A stretch of 64,000 nt of DNA from Siphonodentalium dalli (lineage: Eukaryota; Mollusca; Scaphopoda; Gadilida; Siphonodentaliidae). The notes beneath the pieces were generated by a model, which saw only the letters and a list, made by a program, of their open reading frames with translations, searched no databases and was not told the origin of the DNA. The stretch covers positions 6,795,314-6,859,313 of the forward strand of contig CP136068.1 of NCBI GenBank assembly GCA_032622095.1, given 5' to 3'. Of the stretch, positions 20,726 through 30,376 are shown piece by piece. Numbering within the stretch: the stretch's first letter is position 1; every line of letters starts with the position of its first letter. A program made the position numbers and the translations under genes.

Positions 20726-23110
20726 TGTGCCAATACGGGTACATATAACTCGTAACCCTTTGAACCCTGGCTCCCCACAACGATCGACACCCTGACCCTG
20801 GGCTCCCAGTGGTATTTTTATATTGTGGCCAGTGTTTAGATGTATGGTGTTGTTTATGTTCAAGTGGTGTCACATTTCTGAAACTTTAGATGTATGTTCC
20901 CCATGGACCACTGATTATTTTACGATCTGGTTACATTGCCACGTGGTCACTCCCTGGTAACGGTTGCTAGGCATCTACCCGATATTGAAAGTAAAATACA
21001 ATTATAGCTTTTACGGTCGTAATTCAGCCCAAGGAAATGGCGTTTTTGATGCAGTCAACACCCTATTGTCGAATTTGAGATATATCTGGCCAGAAGTCTG
21101 ATCCTAATTTGTATTTAAGGGTAGCAACTGTTGCTACGCAAATACCCCAAATGATCGAATGACACCATTGCCCTGTGAATCCAATTGTATTATGCCCCAA
21201 TTTAGACATTCTTGGCATGCACATGCTGATGGTTCAAATGGTGATGCTGATGGTTCAAATGTTCAAATGGTGCTACAGGTCTGAAATTTTACAGGTATGT
21301 TCCCATGGGCCACTGTGTATTTTTTTAGAACGGTATACTTTGCCACACGATCACTCCCTGGTAACGGTTTCTAAGCAACTACCCGGAACTGGAAGTATAA
21401 TGCAATTATAGCTTGTAGCGTCGTATAATTCCGTGCTAAGAAACGGCATTTTCTATGCAGTCAATACCCTATTGTGAAACTGGAGATACATCAGGTCAGA
21501 ATGAACCTACATGTAGTTTGTATTTAACGGTATCAATGGTTGCTAAGCATACCGCCAAAGTGATCGAATGACAACACTTCCCTGTGCATTCAATGGCATT
21601 ACGTCCCGTTTTAGAAATCGCATAAAAGGCACGGTGATGGTCATGTTCAAATGGTGCCACGAGTCTTAAACTTTACATAATTGCTCAATAATGCACGATT
21701 TGACCACGTGTTTGTAATGTGCACGCGCAAGTAGATCGGACTAGATGGTATTGGGACCATGCAATTCATTTCCACAGTACTACTTTGGTGCAATGTCAAA
21801 ACGTGCAGCTGTATAACGCAAATTTATGTACTATGGAGATCCTTGGTGTGATTGTATCATTTCACAAAAATCCATACATTTATCATTTTATCCTATGCGC
21901 ATGCGCGAAACAAATCGACTCACATAAGAAACTGCGTGCGCCTTCCTCGCATGTGACAGAACATAGCACTGGTTATGTATTCAATACTACTTTAAACCAA
22001 AAAGAGTTATCGAAATGGTGTCTTATCTACAATCCTGCGAACCGCGCAACAATGTAGAGCTTTACCCGAATCGCTTCAAATAATGTACGTTTGTTGAATT
22101 GTGCGCATGCGCGTGTTTTTCTACCCCAACTAGTCGGCAACAAACTCATACACATGCACCCATGGAACTGCTGAAGTTCCTTGGGATCATTTACATAGAT
22201 ATAAGTGGATATACCCATGGTTATAACATGTATACACATGCTACATAGGTTTATGATGTCACTGAATGCTGCTGGCCGCTTTTGCGGCCAGTCGGGTGTA
22301 TGAACGTTTTCTGGCTGGCCGCTTTTGCGGCCAGTCGGGTTCAAAGGGTTAAGGCTATCATAACGGTTTGATTATTTATTTACAACAAAGTCAATAATGT
22401 TCAATCATCGGCATCTGGGTTTCTCTTCCTGTCGTCTCCTTGGTTTAGGGTCTTCTTCCGTCTTCATAGGTTGGGTGTGTCTGCTCGTCTTCTACTCGGT
22501 TGAGTTCCGGTTGAGTTTGTCTTCCTGTCGTCTGCTCTTCTTCTTCCGTCGGCGCATCAGTGGGACGTTGTTAGAACCACAATAGTCATAATGTTACCTT
22601 GTGTTTACGTCCATACTTTCGGCTGTTTGTCCTAGCGTCCGAGAACTCTTGATACTCGCTGTGTGGTCAGCTAGAACTGGTTATCGTTGTCGGCTTTCTT
22701 CTTACTAAATACACAGAGGGCGTTAATGACGGCCCGGTGCATCTTCACGGCGCATCGGTTCCAGGCGTACCTAGGGTAATCGGGCGATAGTCATCTCCCT
22801 ATGGGTCCTATAGACTCTTCTCCTTTTCCATCACGCTGCGTTAGGTTTCGGTAGCTTTTCTAGGCGAGACATCTGGTCTCGCTAATCCTCAAGATCGTTC
22901 TGTTTACTCCCCAAATCATTTCCCTATGTATGTGTCGGGAATGATTATTGCATGGACGTGCGCTAATTCGTTTTGGTGCCCAGTACTTTGCGATCTAGAT
23001 GTGGTCAACAGCGGCGCTGATATGTGTGGTAATCGAGCGCCCCTCTGACTTAGAGATTGCCTGTCTTCTTCCCGGGTTGAAAGTTATGTCCCTGTGGATG
23101 TCTTGGCACA
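20726..23110 (-). repeat. 3' LTR of the minus-strand copy, with piggyBac-type insertion
   Basis: The LTR is split: its downstream end is 20726-20755 and the main body is 22349-23110, with the insert between. It begins (minus strand) TGTGCCAAGACA at 23110 and ends TTGGCACA at 20726. An AATAAA lies near the downstream end of the body, about 22370. Confidence 0.9.
20756..22348. mobile_element. Non-autonomous piggyBac-type element in the LTR
   Basis: Ends are CCCTTTGAACCC and GGGTTCAAAGGG. The flanks are GTAA (20752-20755) and TTAA (22349-22352) where the uninterrupted LTR reads TTAA, so the TTAA target duplicated and one copy mutated. TTAA duplication with CCC/GGG ends is typical of piggyBac. 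The interior holds about 2.3 tandem monomers of about 390-400 bp (starting near 20866, 21269 and 21653). Two identical 20-base hairpins, CTGGCCGCTTTTGCGGCCAG, lie at 22272-22291 and 22315-22334. No transposase is present. Confidence 0.8.
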
Positions 23111-23128
23111 TTACTCCTTCACTTTTTC
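23111..23128 (-). other. Polypurine tract of the minus-strand copy
   Basis: On the minus strand AAATCGAAAAAGTGAAGGAG immediately precedes TAA and the TGTGCC LTR start. It would prime plus-strand DNA synthesis. The same tract is at 61757-61776 in the plus-strand copy. Confidence 0.75.
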
Positions 23129-23412
23129 GATTTAAAGTTGATCTTGAAATCGCAAGTCCAATTCGTCGCTGCGCAGCAGATCGATGATTCGTCGAAGTGT
23201 TTCGCAACAGCGGCATCGGCGATGGATAGCTGGTTCGATGTCGGCCGTCTCCGTGTAGATCGGGTCGTCTGGGCGTCTCTCAGACAACTCCGACCTACTG
23301 GCTGTGACTTTTTTTTTATTTTAAAGTTGATCCTGAAATCGCAAGTCCAATCCGTCGCTGCGTAGCAGGTTGATGATTCGTCGGAGTAGTTCGCAACAGC
23401 GGCATCGGTGAA
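23128..23412 (-). repeat. Tandem duplication of the accessory ORF 3' end
   Basis: Positions 23128-23225 and 23316-23412 are about 90% identical direct repeats spaced 188 bp apart. Each encodes the C-terminal segment found once in the plus-strand copy, so the duplication is specific to this copy. Confidence 0.75.
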
Positions 23413-23842
23413 TGAGAGGCCTCCGTTGTTCGTATGTCCGTCGGTGTCGTTGGTACGGCTGATGTCGTGCTCTAGCGTAGGTTCGCTGGCGAGTCTGGAT
23501 CGGCTGTCGGTGTTCGTCCGTGAAGTAGTACCAATCGGGGTCGATGTCGATGAGTGCATCTTCAGTTTCTCTGGGCGGGCTGTAAGGCGGGGGAGGTGAC
23601 TGTATTGCGTAATATCGTCTATGCTCGGTGTAAGGCTGTACCCATGGCTGGTTGTAGGATGTGGGTGACTGCATGCGCGGCATCATGTCGAGGTAGCTTT
23701 CATGCGGCCGCCTGCTGGTGGATGGTCGTGCATCTGAATTGTGTGTCATATCGTCATCATCGGATGTCGAGGTATTTTCGTCCTCAATGTCCGAGTATGG
23801 GGGTAGGTTCTGACAACTTGTCGACCCTTGTTCCACCGCCAT
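23321..23842 (-). CDS. Retrotransposon accessory ORF with a PPPY late-domain motif
   Basis: A 173-aa protein read from ATG at 23842, chosen over an upstream GTG because the context is ACCATGG and a splice acceptor lies 8 nt upstream. Features in order: NLPPYSDIE near the N terminus, an acidic stretch (SDDDD), a Pro-rich SPPPPYSPP in which PPPY matches the PPxY late domain, an Arg-rich segment, then HRCRCCELLRRIINLLR and an end in RFQDQL. PPxY motifs in retroviral Gag recruit Nedd4-type ligases for budding; here the motif is in a separate 3' ORF, so its role is an inference. The C-terminal Cys/Arg/Leu segment is conserved in the plus-strand copy, whose middle is lost. I know no named family for it. 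It is not an envelope glycoprotein: there is no signal peptide or membrane anchor. Confidence 0.65.
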   Translation of the reverse strand: MAVEQGSTSCQNLPPYSDIEDENTSTSDDDDMTHNSDARPSTSRRPHESYLDMMPRMQSPTSYNQPWVQPYTEHRRYYAIQSPPPPYSPPRETEDALIDIDPDWYYFTDEHRQPIQTRQRTYARARHQPYQRHRRTYEQRRPLIHRCRCCELLRRIINLLRSDGLDLRFQDQL

Positions 23843-23849
23843 GGTCAGC

Positions 23850-23851
23850 CT
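23850..23851 (-). promoter_or_regulatory. Candidate 3' splice acceptor for the PPPY ORF
   Basis: On the minus strand GTTTGAGTATTACAG is followed by GCTGACCATGG; the AG is 8 nt before the ORF start. The same acceptor is conserved at 61434-61435. Paired with the donor upstream of gag it would give a spliced mRNA for this ORF. Confidence 0.5.
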
Positions 23852-24310
23852 GTAATACTCAAACGGATATTTGTGTGAGGTTTGAGAACAAATGACACAG
23901 TCAGTATACACAATGGTTACTTTTCCAATTTATCGGTATCGCTTGAGGGTCGTCAGATCGGCCCAATACGAAAATGGAATTTACAACTAATTATATAGAT
24001 GGATTGGTTGACGAACTGTTAAACACAAGATAAGTCGGGGTGATTGATTTCAATCATCAAAACGTATGACTGAATGTCGGAATTTATAGTCCCTATTCAA
24101 CGCTTGCTATAATCATTCTGATGATTATACAACTATAATACCCTGGACATCGTTATGCAACAATTAATATTTGAAATATATGAAATGCATAAATTTCTAT
24201 ATACATGCAAATGATTCTGATATCCGCGCAACAATAATTACGGAGGAAATTCGGAATACATTAATATACGATACATAATTAATACTAATCCAAATCCGCC
24301 ACAGATGTGG

Positions 24311-24601
24311 TCAGCCTCTGACGGCTATAATTGGATATACATGTAGGCGTTCCTGAGTGTTGTCCCGGAATAGCGCAGACGGCTTTGGTGCATCCGTCTC
24401 CATTGTTTCGTCTATGGGCTCTTTGAACACGGCATTCGGGATATCCTCAGGTCGCTGGTCTAACTGCTTATTATACATAATGGCTAACCTTGGTAAATGT
24501 CGTTTAACAAATTTCCACCAGAATCGGTGGGTCAATATAATGAAAATTACTACTGTAACTACGTTACTAGGGCAAAATACTACCATGGCCATCTCTACCA
24601 T
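24311..24601 (-). CDS. 96-aa single-pass membrane protein of the retrotransposon
   Basis: Starts MVEMAMVVFCPSN. A hydrophobic stretch at about residues 7-25 (VVFCPSNVVTVVIFIILTH) is followed by aromatic and basic residues (RFWWKFVKR), as in a signal-anchor segment with a basic membrane-edge cluster. The remainder is soluble and acidic, ending VYPIIAVRG. The plus-strand copy at 60683 differs at only seven of 96 residues with no stops, which suggests it was under selection. It lies where env would be but has no ectodomain, fusion peptide or cleavage site. An in-frame TGA directly abuts the ATG in both copies. No family is recognised; a viroporin-like or Gag-anchoring role is speculation. Confidence 0.65.
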   Translation of the reverse strand: MVEMAMVVFCPSNVVTVVIFIILTHRFWWKFVKRHLPRLAIMYNKQLDQRPEDIPNAVFKEPIDETMETDAPKPSALFRDNTQERLHVYPIIAVRG

Positions 24602-24986
24602 TCATTGGGGTAATACTTTTTCGTTCACTAAGTCAGTCGTGTGAATATTTTCGATCGCATTTTATTTGCGCGGGATTCGCTTAAACGTAGTAACCCTAAT
24701 GATGGCGATATTCGCGTCGGTGTGGTACTCGTCATCTCTTCGCGCGTGGTTGTAAAGTTTAAAGGTTTGTTTATTAAATTGCTACGCGCACGTGCTGGGC
24801 TTCATGGGGACGTGCGATATGTAATTGATCCGGAAATGACTCAGTATTCGCGGTTCGGTTTGGGCATTGGGCTCATTATTTTCAACATTTACGAAGCCAG
24901 GTTAGACTCGTCAATAAGACAGTTAAAAGCGGGGTCTCATTCATTCTATGATGAATTCCAGGTCGAAAGTTCGGGCGCTTTCTCAT

Positions 24987-25556
24987 CTACATTGCTGCTA
25001 CTATCGAGGACACTGAGGATAGTATAGTTTGCAGTGACGTTTTAGTTATTAAGTCGCTGCTCGCTCCATTCATGAGCTGCTTACACTTGCGAGGGGCCGG
25101 TACGGGCCTCCATTCACGAGGGGTTTGTTCAATGGCGGCCACTTCCATTAACTCATCCTCTGAGCTGTCATCACTCGTAAACATCTTTGTTACTTTGCGC
25201 CCGTGTCGACGAGGCGCTGGAGCGCGTCGTGCCTTGGCACTCGGCTCTGGTCTCTCGTCCATGGACGAGTCAGGGTTTTGTAGCGGCTCTGAGCGTGCGA
25301 GTCGCGTTTTCCTACGCTGTAATCGCATCTTAAGCTCGCTTAAAGGGACCTCTTCGTCATCGGAGTCCGAACATTGTCTCCGATATCGAGCGATTACATC
25401 ATCTGGTAATGGTTCTGTTTCATCGCCAGAAGACCCACCCACAGGGTTAGGGGCAGGAACGTCGTTATCTTCGTCTTCGGGGGGAACAACATACGTTTGA
25501 GCACGCTTGTTGTTGTCAGTTTTGGGGATTTCCCATTCAAGGTTGGCCTTGCGCAT
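24987..25556 (-). pseudogene. pol C-terminal tail, separated by an upstream stop
   Basis: About 190 aa from MRKANLEWEIP onward, continuous with integrase in the plus-strand copy but cut off here by a stop at about 25650. It holds alternating acidic (SDSDDEE, SSEDE) and basic (RRKTR, PAPRRHGRK) clusters, as in long integrase tails that may contact chromatin. It belongs to the pol polyprotein and is not a separate gene. Confidence 0.7.
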
Positions 25557-25649
25557 GTGTTCAGCGTGGGATTGTGTGACTTTCCCAGTTAATTGATTCC
25601 TTAACTCGAAAGTAACGGGCGTTATTTGCTTGGTTATGCGGAAGTAGGG

Positions 25650-26342
25650 TTACCATTTGCTTTCAAGTTTGCTTTTTCGTAAATGATTATTCACATAGAC
25701 GGCCTCGCCAATCTCGAATTTGGTGTCTGTGGCCTTTTTGTTAAATTTCGCTGCTTGTTGGCGTTTCGCCTGTTTCACGTGTTTGTGTACCATCATAGAG
25801 GATTTGTGCTGTTGTTGCAGAGCTATCTGATGGTAATCTTCTCCCGCGTATTGACGCCTGGGTTTTAGGAGATTGTCTATTGGGAACACGACGTCTCGGT
25901 TGTACAACAAGAAAAAGGGGGAGAATTTTGAAGTTTCATTTTTGTTAAATCGAATCGCAGCTAGTGCTTGATTTAAATGGACGTCCCACGTGTTTATTTG
26001 GTCTGCCACTTTCTTTGAGACAATGTCTTTAAAAGTCCTGTGAAATCTCTCCACTCTACTGTTGCTCTGGGGGTGATAATAAGACGTAGTCACGTGGTGA
26101 ATGTTCAAGGCCTTCAGCGTGTCCCTGACCTTGTAATTAATGTTCTCACTGCTGTTATCGGTAATTATTTCTAGAGGGCATCCATGTCGCGGGAATATCT
26201 CGTCGATCAAGAGATGAACAACGTTATCGGCTGACTTGTCCTTGACCGGAAACGCTTCTGCCCACCCGCTATATAAGTCTATGAAGCTGATAATGTAGCG
26301 GTTACCCGATAGCGACGTGGGGTAGGGGCCTGATAGGTCCAA
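25650..26342 (-). pseudogene. Integrase catalytic core and GPY/F region, broken
   Basis: Contains the D-D-E core: the first Asp near FIDLYSGWAEAFP, the second in IITDNSSEN, and Glu in SNSRVERFHR. It is followed by the chromatin-proximal region FEIGEAVYVNNHLRKSKLESKW, where a stop (TGG TAA) interrupts what the plus-strand copy reads through. A frameshift around 26280-26342 separates it from the zinc-binding N terminus. It would have inserted the element's cDNA into chromosomes. Confidence 0.9.
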
Positions 26343-27448
26343 ACCAATTTTGGCAAAAGGGTAGGGGGCGTGTCCGTAATTTGCATTTTAGGGGATTGTT
26401 TTTGCAGAGACCTGACTTGGCAGGTCACGCATTTTCCAACGTAGCAGTTTAGTTCCTTGTACAGTCTGGGCCAAAAATATTTCGACCTAATCGCATCATG
26501 CGTTTTGTCTAATCCCACGTGTCCGTTATCATCGTGGTATTGTTGGATTATGTTGGCTTGAAGATGTGCGGGCACCCAAAGGCGTGGGGTCGGTTCTGCG
26601 TCAGCACTCGAGAGGTAATAGAGTACCCCGTCAATCATCAAGTGTTTGTCATTCCGGGTGTCCTCGCCTTTGTCGAGGGCCTCCAGAACTGACTCAATTT
26701 CCGGGTCTTTCTTTTGTTCCTCAAGCATGTTGAAGCCTGGCTTGTTGAACAGTAGATTAGTAGGTTGGTAGGCCTGACCAATTTGAGTTTTATTCGGCAG
26801 TTCCTTTGGGGTTACCTCGCAGCTTGCGAAGTCTTTGGGTTTAAATCGAGATGAATTCAAGGCGGCGATTTCCGCTTGGGTCTCGGCGACAGTAAGGTTA
26901 TTGTCGTTTATATCTACCTCTACTTCTGCCTTCTCTCGTTCCGTATAAGCATTAGGTGGCGTTCGACTGAGCAGGTCTGCACAGTGATTATCTGGGCCAG
27001 CTATGTACTCAATGTTACAGTTATATCCAGTTATGCCCAAAGCCCACTGTTGAATTTTCTTGTTCTGCATGGGGGATTCCAAGATATACTTCAATGGTTT
27101 ATGATCTGTTTTTATCGTGAAAGTGGCGTTATGAAGGTAATGGTCCAACCTTTGTAATGCGAAGTGAATTGCATATGCCTCTTTCTCCACAGTTGGCCAT
27201 CGGGTTTGAGTATCACTAAGTTTGTGTGAGAGATAATAAATTGGTTCTTCAACGCCATCTGAGCCCAACTGGGTCAGACAGGCACCGATGCAAAGGTCGC
27301 TTGCATCAGTATACAATGTATAGGGCGTGGCCGTAATTGGGTAGGCCAGGAGAGGCACTGCCGTCAGATTTTCCTTTAGCTTGTCAAACGAAATTTGGCA
27401 AGCTTGGTCCCATTTGAATTTGGCATATTTTTTTGTAAGCTGTACCAA
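26279..27448 (-). pseudogene. RNase H and integrase zinc-finger part of pol, broken
   Basis: A 389-aa frame. RNase H motifs are YTDASDLCIGA, EKEAYAIHFAL and IKTDHKPLKYIL. The integrase HHCC domain follows, with GHVGLDKTHD then CYVGKCVTCQ. The frame is offset from the RT frame upstream (shift near 27450) and from the integrase core downstream (shift near 26340), so no single polyprotein can be made from this copy. Confidence 0.9.
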
Positions 27449-29214
27449 AGGTTCAGCGATTTGCGAAAATGAGGGGACAAACTGCGGTAGTAGTTGCTCA
27501 TGCCAATGAAGGAACGTACTTCTTTTACTGATGTTGGGGGTACAAGCGACCGGATGGCCTTGACCTTGTCGGGGTCAGGTCGGACGCCGTCGGTATCAAT
27601 TATAAAACCCAAATACTGTGTTTCTTGCTTTAGGAATTGGCACTTTTTTAATTTTAATTTCAGTGTATGTTGGCGCAACTTGTCAAAGACTTTCTGGATA
27701 TGTACCAAGTGTAATTCTAGGGACTCGCTGTAGATGAGGACGTCGTCTAAGTAGGCAATGGCGTAATCACCCATCCCACATAACACCTGGGCCATCAGCT
27801 GGGAGAAAACCCCTCCAGCGTTCCGGAGCCCAAAAGGCATGGAGTTGAATTCAAAGAGACCTCGGTAGCAAGCGAATGCCGTCTTTTGCTTGTCCTCCTC
27901 TGCGACCTGGCACTGCCAATAGCCACTTTTAAGTTCGATAGCGGTGAAGAATTTAGACTTTCCAAGAAGTGCCAAAATATCGTTGATAACCGGAAGTGGG
28001 TATGACATAGGCTTGGTTATGGAATTTAATCGTCTGAAGTCGACGCAAAATCGTTTCGTGCCGTCGCGCTTGTCAACCATGACAATAGGCGCCGAATACG
28101 GGCTCGAACTCGGCCTGATAATGTCTGCTTCGAGCATATCATTTATGGCAGTGTCAACCAACGGTCGTTTATTCAAAGGGGTGCGATACGGGTGAAGTTT
28201 TATCGGAGGGTGGTTTTCCGTGTCAATATGCATCTTGACTGTGCTCGTCTGCGTCAGCTCAGTGTCCTTGTCGGCAACAATGTCCGAGTTGGACTTCAAC
28301 AATTTTATCAGTGTCTCTCGGTATTGCTCGGGGCATGAAACTTCGGTTAAATTTAATCTTTTCTCGACGGTAGCACGCGCTGACCTAGAGTTGTCTACCC
28401 TGTTACGGTCGGCGCGCCCGGGAGCATAGCCATTGTCGGGGTAATTACGGGTTGTCGGGGACCGGGAGCTTTGCGACAAAGAGTTGATTTCATGATTGGT
28501 TTCGGGGTCACACACGATCGTTTTGCCGATCACACTGCCCCGCCGTAGGCGAAACGTTTTGTTAGTGTTATTGACGAGTAATACCGGGACCTTGTTCCTC
28601 TTGCCCACCCCAGAAATGGAGCTGCCGATTTCCAGACCGGGTTCTGACGCTAGGTAGCCTTTCTCGATTTGGGCCACCTCTACTAATGTCGACTTGCGAA
28701 GAGAAGCTAAGTTTTTTGATTTTCCCATACATAAAGTTGATGTTTGGGGCTTTAAGCTAACCTTGCTGGTCAATCTCAGCAGGGAAGCTATGTGCGCGTC
28801 CGATTCCAATGTGACGTACACGTCACTGACCTTGAGGCATCCCAGGTCATAATATAGTCTGACCCCCCGAGAGGTCAAGCAGTCCCTCCCTAAGATCATA
28901 TTCCGGGTCATCTCATTCACCACATAAAATTTGTGGGTTAATTTTAGTTTCGCCATTCTGAAGGTTAGTTCCACGCTACCAAGTACGCCCAGTGACTTCC
29001 CATTCACGGAGCTAAGGTTGATGTGTTCCCTAGTTAGTTTTGGTCGGAACTGTAATGCGTCATAGACGCGTTTGTGAATCAATGACACTTCCGCGCCACT
29101 ATCCACTAATGAGCGATATTTATTTTTACCTACTCTAACTAAACATGAGCTGGGGTTCCCCACAATATTGATACTAAACTTCCTCTCATATGTGGCCTCA
29201 ATGAGAGGATTCCT
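27376..29214 (-). pseudogene. Protease and reverse transcriptase part of pol
   Basis: The pol frame is open from the gag stop region (about 29214). It contains an aspartic protease with SLVDSGAEVSLIH, a linker, then RT with RFCVDFRRLN, AIELKSGYWQ, FNSMPFGLRNAGG and the catalytic YLDD (27742-27753, minus strand). The polyprotein would be reached by -1 frameshifting from gag. Typical Ty3/gypsy order; the frame is lost near 27450 after the RT thumb. Confidence 0.93.
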
Positions 29215-29223
29215 TAGATTTTT
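29182..29223 (-). promoter_or_regulatory. Degenerate gag-pol -1 frameshift signal
   Basis: On the minus strand GCA AAA ATC TAA replaces the GCA AAA AAC TAA of the plus-strand copy, so the slippery heptamer is mutated (A AAA ATC at 29223-29217). The downstream 8-bp stem CCTCTCAT/ATGAGAGG is perfect here, after an 8-nt spacer. Confidence 0.65.
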
Positions 29224-29226
29224 GCG

Positions 29227-30240
29227 TATGTGGGTGGGGTCATTAGTCGTGGTGGTTCGTTTAATGTCGGATATCTCCGGCTGTGACGCGGTGTATCATG
29301 GGATAGGTCACGTGATCGGTTCGGCTGATCTCGGCGGATTTAGAGGGGCAATTTCTAGCCAAGTGATTACCTTCGCAAACCCAGCAAGATACGTGCCTTC
29401 GGTTTTCGGTCTTAAAGGGGCAGTCGCGAGCGAAATGGTCACCTTGACACGTCCAACATTCGACTGTTCGTGGTTTAACCACCGCTTCGACATGCACCTG
29501 TCTCGGGCGTGATCGGTGTTCTCGGGTCGTGTGGTTATCGCGTGCGCATATATCGAGGTTGCTCTCGCGTTTTTGTTTCTGAAACTATCGATTTCCATTG
29601 CTTCCGGTTCGTTTTCGTTGTAATTTTCGCGGCCCGTTCGTAGGTTGAATACCCGTCGGATCCCCATTTCCCGCATGGCGATTTCGGCTGCCAATTTTAG
29701 TGTCTTCGGCGCATTTCTGATCAACTTCATTTTCAAACTGTCGCTTCTTAAAGCGTCAATATAAAACCCTACGAGTTGGCCTTCAACCGCGTTGATCCCA
29801 CCGGTTTGATCTCGGTATGTCACCGTCGCGATCTCCAAAATTCGTTCGGCAAGCACATGTAAATTTTCGTTTTGTTTTTGCTTGATTTTTCTTAGCATCG
29901 AAAAGGCGAATTGATTGTCATTTATCTCGGCAAATCGACTAGATAATTCGGTTTTTGTGTCTTGCCACGTGGCGTTAGGATTCATGGCCATATATCTTTG
30001 TAAAAAATCTGAAACGGGGCCCGTGGCGCTCTGGAATGCCATATAGGGCTTCTTTGCTTCGTTAGCGCCGGTTAGGATCGCGCATTTTTCTATCGACTTG
30101 ACCCACCCGTGGTATTTTGTGGGGTCCCCGTCAAATGACGTCACTACCTGTGTCGCCGTAGTCATGGCCATTGCAGCAATTTGAGAATTGATAGACTCTG
30201 TTAATGGGGCGAGAACACCAGCTGATTGTTGGGTAGCCAT
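29227..30240 (-). pseudogene. gag of the minus-strand copy, frameshifted
   Basis: Begins MATQQSAGVLAPL at ATG 30240; the GTG/TTG-like codons upstream are not needed. It matches the plus-strand Gag until FRNKNARA, after which the frame slips. The zinc-knuckle segment CWTCQGDHFARDC and CWVCEGNHLARNC continues in another frame (29497-29261). Gag would form the particle and bind RNA; this copy cannot make the full protein. Confidence 0.9.
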
Positions 30241-30259
30241 TATGATAATAATCAATTAG

Positions 30260-30265
30260 ACTCAC
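30260..30265 (-). promoter_or_regulatory. Candidate 5' splice donor in the gag leader
   Basis: On the minus strand CGCAAAAC is followed by GTGAGT, between the primer site and the gag ATG. It is conserved at 57632-57637 in the other copy. Its position matches the major splice donor of retroviruses with spliced 3' genes. Confidence 0.5.
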
Positions 30266-30339
30266 GTTTTGCGAATTTTCCCACACTGTTTCTGTTCACA
30301 CTGTTCCTCTTCTGGTTTCACGTTGTGTCTGTGATTAGC

Positions 30340-30365
30340 GTTCAGATCCTGGCTCGAAGGCACCA
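30340..30365 (-). other. Primer-binding site, tRNA-Tyr-like
   Basis: TGGTGCCTTCGAGCCAGGAT on the minus strand, 11 nt inside the LTR. From memory, the animal tRNA-Tyr 3' end would give TGGT then CCTTCGAGCC; the match is close, apart from one extra G after TGGT. The primer identity is an inference. Confidence 0.6.
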
Positions 30366-30376
30366 GTTAAGAGATA

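Noticed and set aside
21719-22344. 112-aa plus and 105-aa minus ORFs in the piggyBac-type element, repeated at 30.6-31.1 kb
   Set aside because: Overlapping opposite-strand frames in a non-autonomous element, without transposase motifs.
23119-23559. 146-aa frame overlapping the accessory ORF
   Set aside because: A shifted reading of the duplicated tail; the PPPY frame has the Kozak start and the conserved C terminus.
24311-24601. Calling the 96-aa ORF an envelope gene
   Set aside because: Too short, with one N-terminal hydrophobic segment and no fusion or cleavage features.
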